DNA of 64,000 nt from Bacillota bacterium (GCA_023423335.1 JAFAFU010000045.1:4365-68364); one strand, 5' to 3'. Positions 1 to 7,934 are shown, numbered from the stretch's first letter. Program-made: numbers and translations. Notes: generated by a model not told the origin, from the sequence alone.

Positions 1-456
1 AGAGCATTATATGAAAATGCTATCTTAACGACCTTAGAGCATAGTTTTCAAGGAATTTTTAAGGGTAGAAAATATGAGGTTGATATAATGTCCGGAACAA
101 TGTTATATGAAGTTAAACCTATTTACTCTTTAACCGCTGATAAAAAGCAGGCAGAAAATTATAGTAAAGAGGGTAATTTTACATTGGGTTTAGAATTACA
201 ACCCATACTCAATATATCACTATTTGGGAGTTATTACATGGATATATATTTTTATGAAGGGGTAGCATTATATGAAGTACATATGAAAAATGGAGATAAA
301 GAACGAGTTATACTTACAAATAAACAGCTTGTCGAAGCATATAACAATTATAAATTAGGTCAAAATATTAGTGCGGCAGCTTTAGGTTTATATTATTTCT
401 TTTTTGGACCTGTTGAAGAGGTTATAGATGCAATTCCTCATATGGGTGAATATTAA
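1..456 (+). CDS. C-terminal part of a probable polymorphic toxin, PD-(D/E)XK nuclease-like domain
   Basis: The reading frame is open from the first base of the window, so this is the 3' end of a longer gene. The visible 152 residues show a helix (about 2-16), a strand ending in Y-E-V-D, a strand with T-M-L-Y-E-V-K-P and a helix starting T-A-D-K-K-Q. A conserved Asp followed by E-x-K between strands is the layout of PD-(D/E)XK endonucleases used as toxin tips in polymorphic (Rhs, WXG/LXG-type) toxins. The stretch is much more AT-rich than the rest of the window and is followed 54 bases on by an AT-rich, immunity-like gene. The toxin delivery part lies outside the window. Nuclease assignment is inference from the D...ExK pattern; it could be another accessory protein. 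Confidence 0.5.
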   Translation, partial: RALYENAILTTLEHSFQGIFKGRKYEVDIMSGTMLYEVKPIYSLTADKKQAENYSKEGNFTLGLELQPILNISLFGSYYMDIYFYEGVALYEVHMKNGDKERVILTNKQLVEAYNNYKLGQNISAAALGLYYFFFGPVEEVIDAIPHMGEY

Positions 457-510
457 ATAGAATAATTACTATGTGTTTTTATAGTATATGAACAAATAAG
501 GAGGACGAAA

Positions 511-1146
511 TTGGGAAATAAATATGCGAGCATCCATATCTATGGAGAAGACAGAGAGGAAAAAATTAAGTTAATAATGGATAGTTATCAAAATAAAACT
601 GATTCATTAATAAGGGAAAATTTATTGAATCAACTTAAGCGAGATGATCCTAAGGCCTATTATCGTCTTATTAGTATACTTAATATAGACAATAATGCGT
701 TAATAATTGTTTCATGTAATTGTATCTCTATCTATGATGAATCAAATGCATTTGAAACAATACAAAGTAAGGCAAAAGAGCTTTCCCGAAAAATGGATTC
801 TTTGATTACATACACTTCAAATTTTGATGATGATGTTTTTCTTATTGGCGCTTATGATAGAGGTAAACTTATCGCAAGTGGAAAATTCGGAGTTAATCTA
901 CCTGCTTATGGAATGAAGCGAAAGAATATTAATATCGATCAGCTTTGTAAAGTACTAGATGTTGACAAGACTGAATCATTATGCTTAATTAACTCACTCG
1001 AGAGCGTTAATGATATTGAAGATATTATTGAAGAACACTTAAAGATTAAATTATATCTTGATATTGAAGAAGTTAAATCAGACAAATTATATATAGAAAC
1101 GTACTCTGACAGTATCTTCCATATATATAACAAGGAAAGTGAATGA
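511..1146 (+). CDS. Putative immunity protein for the upstream toxin tail
   Basis: A 211-residue soluble protein with no signal peptide or membrane segment. It starts with TTG at 511, supported by AAGGAGG at 498-504 with six bases spacing. Composition is rich in Asp, Glu, Asn and Ile, and the C-terminal half is acidic, as is common for immunity proteins that cap basic nuclease toxins. I do not recognise a named family. Its position directly downstream of a truncated toxin-like C-terminus and its shared AT-rich base composition are the only basis for the immunity call. The stop codon overlaps the ATG of a 49-codon frame at 1143 (ATGA), suggesting translational coupling. Confidence 0.45.
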   Translation: MGNKYASIHIYGEDREEKIKLIMDSYQNKTDSLIRENLLNQLKRDDPKAYYRLISILNIDNNALIIVSCNCISIYDESNAFETIQSKAKELSRKMDSLITYTSNFDDDVFLIGAYDRGKLIASGKFGVNLPAYGMKRKNINIDQLCKVLDVDKTESLCLINSLESVNDIEDIIEEHLKIKLYLDIEEVKSDKLYIETYSDSIFHIYNKESE

Positions 1147-1292
1147 TTTTTGTAACGACAGCTAAATTGTCTGAGTCCTTGGGGAATATCAATTCAATTT
1201 ATACTTGGAAAACCAGATATTTGGAGCTTCCAGAGGGTGTTTTTGTAGGTAGCAATGTGCTATCAATATATAAGGCAATGTCATTAAGTTAA
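1143..1292 (+). CDS. Short 49-residue frame, possibly a remnant
   Basis: This frame begins at an ATG that overlaps the stop of the preceding gene (ATGA) and ends at TAA 1290-1292. The product starts M-I-F-V-T-T and contains the run E-G-V-F-V-G-S-N-V. That pattern faintly resembles the N-terminal half of type I-E Cas2 proteins (M-I-x-V-T ... G-V-Y-V-G), but it is half their usual length, and no cas1 or repeat array is visible. It could equally be a decayed toxin or immunity fragment, or chance. The 128 bases up to 1420 hold no other convincing gene. Confidence 0.2.
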   Translation: MIFVTTAKLSESLGNINSIYTWKTRYLELPEGVFVGSNVLSIYKAMSLS

Positions 1293-1420
1293 TCTTTATA
1301 TAATCAAAATAGTCCTCATCAAGAAATGGTGCTAAATTTAAGATAGGGCAGGGATATGCAGCAAGCTTTTTCATGACTTGCTCGTGCCTTAAGTGAAGCG
1401 AAAGGAATGATAAGATATAT

Positions 1421-1861
1421 ATGATAAGTAATAATGAAATAATTAGTGAATTCCAAAGTAAATTAGAAAAAACTAATATTGAAGATTTTTTTATTGTTCG
1501 GTATGATAGCGGTACAAATAGATTAATATTAGTAGGAAGCTTTGATTTTAGTTATTATCAAGATGTTGAATTAATATTTCATAAAGCTACATTTATATGT
1601 TGTCCAACATCAATTTTTACAATTAATAAATTTAGAATAGCTAGTGAATTTGAAATAAAAGCTTTGCATAAAGTAATGTATGGTTTCCAAAAGAACGGAA
1701 CGGTATTTGCATTAGATGATATATACTTTAATACAAGTTATTACATAGTTGCTGATAATGTCGAATATAATTATCAAAATATTAAGTATAATCAAATAAA
1801 TGTATCTAAAGGGGAAATGATTTCTCCTTGGGCAAAAGAAAGATTTGAAGCTCCGTCATAG
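1421..1861 (+). CDS. Hypothetical protein, possible second immunity protein
   Basis: A 146-residue, AT-rich gene with AAAGGA at 1401-1406 as a distant Shine-Dalgarno. The protein has alternating short hydrophobic strands (for example I-L-V-G-S-F-D-F) and no membrane segment or signal peptide. I do not recognise a family. Location in the same AT-rich block as the toxin tail suggests an accessory immunity gene, since such loci often carry several in a row. It ends just before a palindrome separating it from the core-genome genes on the minus strand. Confidence 0.45.
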   Translation: MISNNEIISEFQSKLEKTNIEDFFIVRYDSGTNRLILVGSFDFSYYQDVELIFHKATFICCPTSIFTINKFRIASEFEIKALHKVMYGFQKNGTVFALDDIYFNTSYYIVADNVEYNYQNIKYNQINVSKGEMISPWAKERFEAPS

Positions 1862-1891
1862 AAAACGCTTGCCCCTTCGTATGAAATTATT

Positions 1892-1918
1892 ATGGGCGCT
1901 GCGGCCGGCAGCGCCCAT
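1892..1918. terminator. GC-rich palindrome between convergent genes
   Basis: Perfect 11-bp stem, ATGGGCGCTGC (1892-1902), a five-base loop and GCAGCGCCCAT (1908-1918). It lies between the plus gene ending at 1861 and the minus gene ending at 1925. Neither side has a long T-run, so it may be a weak bidirectional terminator or an RNA-stabilising hairpin. Confidence 0.5.
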
Positions 1919-1924
1919 ATAGGG

Positions 1925-2197
1925 TTATTTCTTAGGCATCATTTTACGGATCATTTCAAACTGCATTTTTTCCTTAGGTGACATGTTCTTCGTCAGAATT
2001 TCCAGCATGACATCGCTTTCTTCCTTATTAAAGGTCAGGTCCTGCTCCTTCAGTTTTTTGTTTGTGTTCATTAGCAGAGGCATCAATTTATCCATCGGTT
2101 TACCCTCAGCTTCCTTCATTAAATCCAACAGAATCGTAAGCTTGCGGGGATCTACATTTTTCATTTTAGGATTATTCATCCATGAAGAATCTGCCAT
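1925..2197 (-). CDS. Small hypothetical protein, paired with the next gene upstream
   Basis: A 90-residue cytosolic protein, rich in Met, Lys and Glu. Two ATGs are possible (2203 and 2197); AAGGAG favours 2197, with eight bases spacing. The C-terminus (residues about 63-87: M-L-E-I-L-T-K-N-M-S-P-K-E-K then F-E-M-I-R-K-M-M) resembles the C-terminus of the neighbouring 237-residue protein (M-L-D-M-L-K-N-M-V-P-P-E-Q then F-E-N-L-R-M-L-F), so the two look like products of a partial duplication. The gene follows its neighbour by 12 bases and is surely cotranscribed. No function recognised. Confidence 0.65.
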   Translation of the reverse strand: MADSSWMNNPKMKNVDPRKLTILLDLMKEAEGKPMDKLMPLLMNTNKKLKEQDLTFNKEESDVMLEILTKNMSPKEKMQFEMIRKMMPKK

Positions 2198-2209
2198 GGT
2201 CATCGCTCC

Positions 2210-2923
2210 TTAACTTTCATCTGATTTCCTATTACCATCATATGACATAGTATTAAAAAGCATTCTCAGGTTTTCAAAGGTACTCATCTGCTCCGGTGGG
2301 ACCATGTTCTTCAACATATCAAGCATTTGGTCATTCCCGGCATTGCTCCGGGGAGGCGGGTCGCTGTCTTCCTCTTCCGAACCGGCTTCATGATCGGAAG
2401 GATCAGGATTCTCTGCCTGCCCTGTAAAAAATTCAGAGTCGTCGTCCGATGAAGGCATATCGTTATCCGTATCGTGATTGTCACCGGAATCAGCCTTGCC
2501 TGAACCAAACATGGATGCGAAGTCAAAACCGGAAAAGCTGTTCATCGTGTTATCGGCAGCCTCTCCATCCGGATTACCGGCCGAAAAGCCTCCGAATTCC
2601 TGCATTGTCTTCATAGCTTCCATATACTGATTATACATCTCGTACATCCGTTTCGCATTAAAAAAACCAAGGATTCTATCGATAAAGGAGCGCTCCCTGT
2701 CATTGCATACCGGCCGGACTTTATTTAGTAAACCTTCAAAGTCTGCCTTTTGCTCCGTCTCATAACCGCATGCTGCCAGGCCATTATAACGGAGGCTATG
2801 ATAACATCCGATAAGCTCATAAAGCCTTACGAGTAAATCCATGGTTGTCTTTGTCCTGACATCGACATAAGGCAGCGCAGCCTTGAGAATTTCTGCCGTG
2901 TGTAGCATGTCATTATCTGCCAT
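2210..2923 (-). CDS. Hypothetical protein with acidic Ser/Asp-rich linker
   Basis: A 237-residue protein. I chose the ATG at 2923, since GGGGGA lies five bases upstream; an in-frame ATG at 2935 has no site. Residues about 1-120 are a helical domain (start M-A-D-N-D-M-L-H-T-A). Residues about 125-195 are a low-complexity acidic stretch with D-D-D, E-E-E-D-S-D and P-P-P. The last 40 residues carry the M-L-D-M-L-K-N-M-V-P-P-E-Q motif shared with the next gene. No membrane segment, no recognised catalytic motif. The layout (folded head, flexible acidic linker, amphipathic tail) suggests a scaffold or regulator, but the function is unknown. Confidence 0.65.
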   Translation of the reverse strand: MADNDMLHTAEILKAALPYVDVRTKTTMDLLVRLYELIGCYHSLRYNGLAACGYETEQKADFEGLLNKVRPVCNDRERSFIDRILGFFNAKRMYEMYNQYMEAMKTMQEFGGFSAGNPDGEAADNTMNSFSGFDFASMFGSGKADSGDNHDTDNDMPSSDDDSEFFTGQAENPDPSDHEAGSEEEDSDPPPRSNAGNDQMLDMLKNMVPPEQMSTFENLRMLFNTMSYDGNRKSDES

Positions 2924-3044
2924 ATTTTCCCCCATATGATATACTCATTATAGTATATTCAGGGGTTCCATATTGATGCATGGGAGGTTTATTGCAGGGC
3001 GGCCGGAGAGCTCCGCTTAAGCCGGGGCTATGCGTTGATTAAAA

Positions 3045-3524
3045 TTATTCCGGATAATTCAGGGTTGTATCATCCAGCCGGTAAAGGACGTTCTCCAAGT
3101 AACGATTTGCATAGTATTTGGCCAGTTCCAGATTCATGTCGGTATAATTACCGCAGTTCTCAGCAGTGGCTCCCGGGATATCACCGGTAAAATCACGGAT
3201 AAATTCGAACATCTCTGTTACTAAGGGAACGATATCCTTTGACAGATAATCTCCGCCCAGAATCAGATAAAAGCCGGTACGGCAGCCCATCGGACCAAAA
3301 TATACAACACGGTCTGCATATTCCCCATGATTTCGGAGATAGGTAGCTCCCAGATGCTCGATGGTATGAACCTCCCCGGTCAGCATAACAGGCTCAAAGT
3401 TCGGCCGTGTCATCCTGAGATCGAAGGTGGTGAGTGTCTCGTTTCCCAGCGTATCCTTCCTTGACACATATACCCCCGGGAATAAACGCATATGGTCTAT
3501 GGTAAAGCTTGCAATCTGCTTCAT
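3045..3524 (-). CDS. luxS: S-ribosylhomocysteine lyase (autoinducer-2 synthase)
   Basis: LuxS cleaves S-ribosylhomocysteine to homocysteine and DPD, the precursor of AI-2, as part of the activated methyl cycle. The 159-residue product has the zinc ligands H53 and H57 in H-T-I-E-H, C124 in A-E-N-C-G-N-Y, and the catalytic Cys81 in G-C-R-T-G. Length and start (M-K-Q-I-A-S-F-T-I-D-H) match the family. It stands alone, transcribed away from the LytTR regulator; no pfs or metabolic partner is next to it. A possible TATAAT for it lies at 3572-3577 (complement). Confidence 0.97.
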   Translation of the reverse strand: MKQIASFTIDHMRLFPGVYVSRKDTLGNETLTTFDLRMTRPNFEPVMLTGEVHTIEHLGATYLRNHGEYADRVVYFGPMGCRTGFYLILGGDYLSKDIVPLVTEMFEFIRDFTGDIPGATAENCGNYTDMNLELAKYYANRYLENVLYRLDDTTLNYPE

Positions 3525-3650
3525 ATATGTCTCCTTTCAGCCGCATCTTACCAGCACAAATTGATAGGAATATTATAGCATGGTTTATATCATTTGTGGA
3601 TATCTATTCGTGAGTATGGAGCTTTTTTAAGATAGCCCCGGTATGCATAC

Positions 3651-3679
3651 TTGACGAAAATTGTTTCAATTGCTAAAAT
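3651..3679 (+). promoter_or_regulatory. Promoter for the LytTR/AgrC-like two-component genes
   Basis: TTGACG (3651-3656), 17-base spacer, TAAAAT (3674-3679). It is 35 bases upstream of the response regulator ATG at 3714. Confidence 0.65.
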
Positions 3680-3713
3680 TAAGAAGATTAATAAAAATTT
3701 AACGAGGTTATTC

Positions 3714-4418
3714 ATGAGAATTGGTATCTGCGATGACGAGAGAATTATCAGAGAGGAGCTGTCTTTGTATTGCAACAAATACAAGGAGGCCTGCCTCACG
3801 GATTGTAATATTATAAGCGCTGCCTCAGGAGAAGAGCTGTTAAAACAGGAGGAGCCCATTGATATCTTATTTCTTGATGTTCAGATGAAGGGACTGGATG
3901 GACTGACTGCCGCCCGGCAGCTCAGGAGGAAGGATGAGAACGTGAAGATAATCTTTGTCACAGGGCATACCGACTTCATGCAGGAGGGCTACGAGGTAAA
4001 GGCGTTCCGCTATTTATTAAAGCCCTTAAAGGAGGAAGAAATCCTGAGAACCCTGCGGGAGGCGGTCGAAGAAATAACAAAAGATGCGAAGGTACCGCTG
4101 AGTAAGGATGGCAAAACCCGGTTTGTGAAGCTGAAGGATATCCTTTACATAGAATATGCCAACCGAAGCTGCCTTGTCCGTACCAGGAGGGACTGCTATG
4201 TGTGCAAACAGCCCATGAGTGCCTGGGAACAGATCTTAAATAATGGTGATTTCTATCGCGTCCATAAATCCTTTATTGTCAATATGGCTTATGTGGAGGA
4301 AATCGGCAAGTGTATCCTCATGGAGAACGGTGAACGGGTGGAGCTGGCCTTTCGTCAGGCTTCGAGATTTAAACTGGCCTGCAGGGAATACCGCAGAAGA
4401 AATGCCGGATCATCATAA
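3714..4418 (+). CDS. LytTR-family response regulator (AgrA/VirR-like)
   Basis: A 234-residue regulator: receiver domain (1-115) with acidic pocket D7-D8, phospho-acceptor D55 in L-F-L-D-V-Q-M, and K103 in L-L-K-P-L, then a LytTR DNA-binding domain (about 130-230, with F-Y-R-V-H-K-S-F-I-V-N). The ATG at 3714 is preceded by GAGGT; a longer frame from 3651 has no ribosome site and overlaps the promoter. It is followed 23 bases on by its sensor kinase. Such pairs usually answer to secreted peptides, but no agrB or agrD-like gene is visible within 3 kb, so the signal is unknown. Confidence 0.92.
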   Translation: MRIGICDDERIIREELSLYCNKYKEACLTDCNIISAASGEELLKQEEPIDILFLDVQMKGLDGLTAARQLRRKDENVKIIFVTGHTDFMQEGYEVKAFRYLLKPLKEEEILRTLREAVEEITKDAKVPLSKDGKTRFVKLKDILYIEYANRSCLVRTRRDCYVCKQPMSAWEQILNNGDFYRVHKSFIVNMAYVEEIGKCILMENGERVELAFRQASRFKLACREYRRRNAGSS

Positions 4419-4441
4419 TAAGCAGGTATGTGGAGGTGCTT

Positions 4442-5761
4442 GTGTTAAGCTATATTGCAGATATCCTGATCGTTTATGTTATCAATATTATGAAACTGAT
4501 TTTAGTCTGCCGGGGTATGATGGGGATTTTGTTCCGCAAAGGAGCCAAAGTCCACATCCTTTGCGGTGCAGGTATTCTTGCCCTCATACTGACTCTGGGT
4601 ATCTTTGATAGGGCACGAGCATTTTGGCAGGGTATTCCCGGACTCCTGGCATTAGCTACAATCATAGTCATCCTTAGAGGAAAGCTGATCAAGAGAGTAT
4701 GGACAGCCTTACTTGCATATATCTGCGTTCAGTTTCTGGACATCTGCATAGCCGGAGTCATCTCAATTCTTTTTGGCATACCCTTTGATGAGATGTTGGA
4801 ACATGGGGCTTTGAATTTTACTGCTGAGAGCTTAAGCATCATGATCCTTGGCGGAATCGTATTATTAATGAGAATCCACCTTAAGCATACCAATACCGTT
4901 GAGATACCAAAGAAAATCTTTACCTTTTTATTTGCCGGGGCAGGTACCGGTATTTTCCTGGTCACAGGCTTGACAGCTATTGAAATCAGCGGGAACATGG
5001 AGCGGATGAGGGGCGTGATGCCGGTATTAACCATTATTGGCTGTATCACCTATTTCACCCTTTGTCTGCTGCTGGTATTCTTGAATGAATCCAAAAATAA
5101 CTATAAGATGCTTACGCAGATTAACCAGACAATCATTGAGTCACAGCAAAGCTATTATACCCTGGCCGGGGAGAAGCAGAGGGAAATTTACAGCCTCCGC
5201 CATGATATGAAGAATCATCTGGCCTGTATTAATGGACTTTACCGGATGGGAAAGCAGGAGGAATTGGAGGAATATTTAAATCAGCTGGTTGAGGAGACGA
5301 ATAGGGCGGGAGAACTGCTTGATTGCGGGAATGATATCGTCAATGCCATTATCAATGATGCGGATTGCCGATATAAAAAGGACGGTATCTTCATACGGCT
5401 TGACGGAAGGTTTCCCAAGACGCTGCACATCGCCTCCACGGATCTCTGTGTTATATTCGCAAATGCAGTGACAAACGCCGCGGAAGCCATCCGAAAAATA
5501 AAGAAGCTGCCCGGAGGAGCCTATCCGATTAATATTAAGATCAGCAGCTACAAGAGCGATCTTTATATCGATATCCAAAACCCGTTATCAGAGGATATCA
5601 TGCGGCAGGGAGGGAAACCCGTTACAACAAAGGCGGATAAGCAGCGGCATGGCTATGGAACAAAGAACATGAAGCAAAGGGTGGAAAAATACCAGGGCAG
5701 TATCAGCTTTCAGGAAGAGAATGGAAGGTTCGCTGTCCATATCTATATGAAGAATGCCTGA
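4442..5761 (+). CDS. AgrC-like membrane sensor histidine kinase (GHKL)
   Basis: About 439 residues. GTG 4442 is chosen because GGAGGT sits four bases upstream; GTG 4430 or 4436 are alternatives. The first ~200 residues form about six hydrophobic membrane segments. A coiled-coil linker leads to the H-box R-H-D-M-K-N-H-L (H near 254), the typical AgrC/HPK10 phosphorylation motif. The ATPase domain carries the N-box N-A-V-T-N-A-A-E-A-I (about 341) and G-Y-G-T-K-N-M near the end. The preceding response regulator is its obvious partner. Ligand unknown. Confidence 0.92.
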   Translation: MLSYIADILIVYVINIMKLILVCRGMMGILFRKGAKVHILCGAGILALILTLGIFDRARAFWQGIPGLLALATIIVILRGKLIKRVWTALLAYICVQFLDICIAGVISILFGIPFDEMLEHGALNFTAESLSIMILGGIVLLMRIHLKHTNTVEIPKKIFTFLFAGAGTGIFLVTGLTAIEISGNMERMRGVMPVLTIIGCITYFTLCLLLVFLNESKNNYKMLTQINQTIIESQQSYYTLAGEKQREIYSLRHDMKNHLACINGLYRMGKQEELEEYLNQLVEETNRAGELLDCGNDIVNAIINDADCRYKKDGIFIRLDGRFPKTLHIASTDLCVIFANAVTNAAEAIRKIKKLPGGAYPINIKISSYKSDLYIDIQNPLSEDIMRQGGKPVTTKADKQRHGYGTKNMKQRVEKYQGSISFQEENGRFAVHIYMKNA

Positions 5762-5821
5762 TCGGTCATAAGCTTGCGTTCATACCGATAAATCATACGT
5801 TCCTGTCGGGACCTATTGAAA

Positions 5822-5865
5822 TAACGGCATTCTTATGCTATAAAGACAATGGAATGCCGTTTTTC
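5822..5865 (+). terminator. Terminator after the two-component operon
   Basis: AACGGCATTC and its complement GAATGCCGTT form a perfect 10-bp stem around a 19-base loop, followed by TTTC. The 5862-6018 stretch behind it shows nothing else recognisable. Confidence 0.65.
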
Positions 5866-6018
5866 TGATTGACGCTACCGGTCAGAGAACCATACGGTAT
5901 GGTGGGAGTATTCCTTATAAGTGTATATTGCGGGGAAATATATACATAGCATAGATGCCTGGAGCTGTTTTGACAGAGCCAGGCATTTATGGGATAATGA
6001 AACAAGATAAAAATTGGG

Positions 6019-6049
6019 TTGACATTCGAAGCAAAATTAGGCATGATAT
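6019..6049 (+). promoter_or_regulatory. Candidate promoter of a short terminated leader
   Basis: TTGACA (6019-6024) with TGATAT (6044-6049) at 19 bases, or TATACT (6047-6052) at 22 bases. The spacing is long, so the -10 assignment is uncertain. The only thing between it and the next gene is the terminator at 6061. Confidence 0.4.
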
Positions 6050-6060
6050 ACTGTGAAAGT

Positions 6061-6101
6061 ATCCGGAGAGTAGTTTGTTATCTGACTTTCCGGATTTTTT
6101 T
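6061..6101 (+). terminator. Intrinsic terminator in the leader of the HAD gene
   Basis: ATCCGGAGAGT (6061-6071), 13-base loop, ACTTTCCGGAT (6085-6095) and seven Ts. The 11-bp stem has one G-U pair. It starts about 10 bases after the expected transcription start, so the transcript would be only about 45 nt unless read through. Confidence 0.7.
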
Positions 6102-6184
6102 GCTTTAAGCCCGGCAGGAAGCCGAGAGGATGCGGAAACAGTTATTCAGGAGAAATAAGAAGAATAGAAAAGGATAGATGAGCG

Positions 6185-6814
6185 ATGGTTGACAGTATAA
6201 TATTTGACTTGGACGGAACCCTCTGGGATTCAACGGACGGGGTTGTAATTGCCTTTAACAAGGTTCTCAGGGAAAAGTACCCGGAGGTTACGGATACGGT
6301 TACAAAGGAGAAGCTTCAGGGACTGTTCGGACTGCCGCTGGATGAGATCGGGGTCCGGCTGTATCAGAGTGTGCCGGAGGAACGGGCAAAAGAGATCATT
6401 AAGGAGTGCTGTGAGTACGAGAATGAATATCTGGCACGGACCGGAGGAATTCTGTACGATGGACTGGAAGCTGCACTGAGGAAGCTGTATGATAGATATA
6501 AGCTGTATATTGTAAGCAATTGCCAGGATGGATATATCCAGTGCTTTTTTAAGGCATATCCGAGCCTGGAGCAGTATTTTCAGGATTTTACATGCCCCGG
6601 AATGTCCGGTTTACTAAAAGCGGATAATATCAGGCTGATAGTAAAAAAGCACAACCTTAAGCATCCGGTTTATGTCGGTGATACCAGCGGAGACGCCAAG
6701 GCTGCCAGGGAGGCAGGAGTACCCTTCATCTTTGCCCGTTATGGCTTTGGAGATGTGCAGGAATATGAGTTTGCTGTGGATTCCTTCGCAGAACTGCCGG
6801 AAAAAATAAAATAG
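6185..6814 (+). CDS. HAD-superfamily phosphatase, phosphoglycolate-phosphatase-like
   Basis: A 209-residue cytosolic hydrolase. Motif I is I-F-D-L-D-G-T-L (nucleophile D8, acid D10), motif II is I-V-S-N-C-Q-D-G, and motif IV is V-G-D-T-S-G-D. Residues about 15-80 form the helical cap of subclass I HAD enzymes (PGP/Gph, beta-phosphoglucomutase type). Substrate cannot be told from sequence. AAGGA precedes the ATG. It lies upstream of trpS but separated by a strong promoter, so probably not one operon. Confidence 0.88.
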   Translation: MVDSIIFDLDGTLWDSTDGVVIAFNKVLREKYPEVTDTVTKEKLQGLFGLPLDEIGVRLYQSVPEERAKEIIKECCEYENEYLARTGGILYDGLEAALRKLYDRYKLYIVSNCQDGYIQCFFKAYPSLEQYFQDFTCPGMSGLLKADNIRLIVKKHNLKHPVYVGDTSGDAKAAREAGVPFIFARYGFGDVQEYEFAVDSFAELPEKIK

Positions 6815-6832
6815 GAAAACTATGCGGATGCA

Positions 6833-6861
6833 TTGACATTTTGCCGTATAATTTATATATT
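6833..6861 (+). promoter_or_regulatory. trpS promoter
   Basis: TTGACA (6833-6838), 17-base spacer, TATATT (6856-6861). The leader to the ATG is only about 60 bases, too short for a T-box. Confidence 0.75.
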
Positions 6862-6929
6862 TATAAGAAACGAGTGATCTATGACACGAAGCTCATGAAT
6901 AATTACTACGAAGAATAGGATGTGATACT

Positions 6930-7934
6930 ATGTTGGACGGAAAGAAATCATTATTCAGCGGGATGCAGGCAACCGGCACCCTTCATTTGGGAAATTATCT
7001 GGGTGCGCTGAAGAATTGGGTTGAATTATATGATGATTATGAAACATTTTACTGTGTGGTGGATATGCATTCCATAACCGTAAGGCAGGATCCGGCAGAT
7101 CTTCGGAAGAAGGCCAGGAATCTGCTGACCTTATATATTGCCGCCGGATTGAATCCGGATAAGAACTGTATCTATTACCAGTCCCATGTTTCCGCCCATG
7201 CGGAGCTGGGGTGGATTCTAAATTGCTTTACCTATCTGGGTGAGTTGAACCGTATGACCCAGTTCAAGGATAAGTCCGCAAAGCATTCGGATAATATCAA
7301 TGCGGGACTTTATACCTATCCCGTACTGATGGCTGCCGATATTCTTTTATTCCAGTCCGATGTCGTACCGGTGGGTTCGGACCAGAAACAGCACCTGGAG
7401 ATTACCAGGGATATCGCAGAACGCTTCAACACTGTCTATGGAGATGTATTTACAATTCCGGAGCCGATGATCAGCAAGTCCGGAGCCAGGATCATGAGTC
7501 TTCAGGAGCCGGATAAGAAGATGTCCAAATCGGATGAGAATGTGAATGCCAGCATCTATTTGATGGATGATCCGGATACGATTATCCGCAAGTTTAAGAG
7601 GGCAGTGACAGATTCCGATACGGAGATCCGTTATGCCGAGGAGAAGCCCGGTATCAGTAACCTGATTGATATCTATGGAATCGCTTCCGGCAAGACCGTC
7701 GCGGAGACCGAGAAGGAATTTGCCGGTGCCGGATACGGTGAATTCAAGCTGGCGGTCGGAGAAGCCGTTGCCAGTATGCTGAAGCCGATCCAGGACAAAT
7801 TTACGGAGCTTACTAAGGACAAGGCTTATATTGACAGCATTATAAAGAGGAATGCGGAGAAAGCAGAGTATTATGCGAATAAGACCTTGCGTAAGGTCCA
7901 GAAAAAGATCGGGTTCCCCGAAAGAATAAGATAA
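6930..7934 (+). CDS. trpS: Tryptophanyl-tRNA synthetase
   Basis: Class Ic synthetase that charges tRNA-Trp. The 334-residue product matches the bacterial family length. The HIGH-equivalent is H-L-G-N (19-22) within G-T-L-H-L-G-N-Y, and the KMSKS loop is at 197-201. Further family signatures include the start of the Rossmann fold S-G-M-Q-A-T-G and the D-Q-K-Q-H-L motif. Single gene with its own promoter and terminator. Confidence 0.98.
   Translation: MLDGKKSLFSGMQATGTLHLGNYLGALKNWVELYDDYETFYCVVDMHSITVRQDPADLRKKARNLLTLYIAAGLNPDKNCIYYQSHVSAHAELGWILNCFTYLGELNRMTQFKDKSAKHSDNINAGLYTYPVLMAADILLFQSDVVPVGSDQKQHLEITRDIAERFNTVYGDVFTIPEPMISKSGARIMSLQEPDKKMSKSDENVNASIYLMDDPDTIIRKFKRAVTDSDTEIRYAEEKPGISNLIDIYGIASGKTVAETEKEFAGAGYGEFKLAVGEAVASMLKPIQDKFTELTKDKAYIDSIIKRNAEKAEYYANKTLRKVQKKIGFPERIR

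Noticed and set aside
1143..1374. CRISPR-associated remnant
   Set aside because: The Cas2-like look is very weak, and no repeats or other cas genes are visible; kept only as a low-confidence frame.
3651..3713. N-terminal extension of the LytTR regulator from ATG 3651
   Set aside because: The stretch contains the promoter, and the ATG at 3714 has the proper site and matches the receiver domain start.
5866..6018. agrD-like peptide gene behind the AgrC-like kinase
   Set aside because: No small plus-strand frame with a ribosome site and a peptide-like core was found.
6862..6929. T-box riboswitch ahead of trpS
   Set aside because: Only about 60 bases lie between promoter and start, with no terminator or specifier structure.
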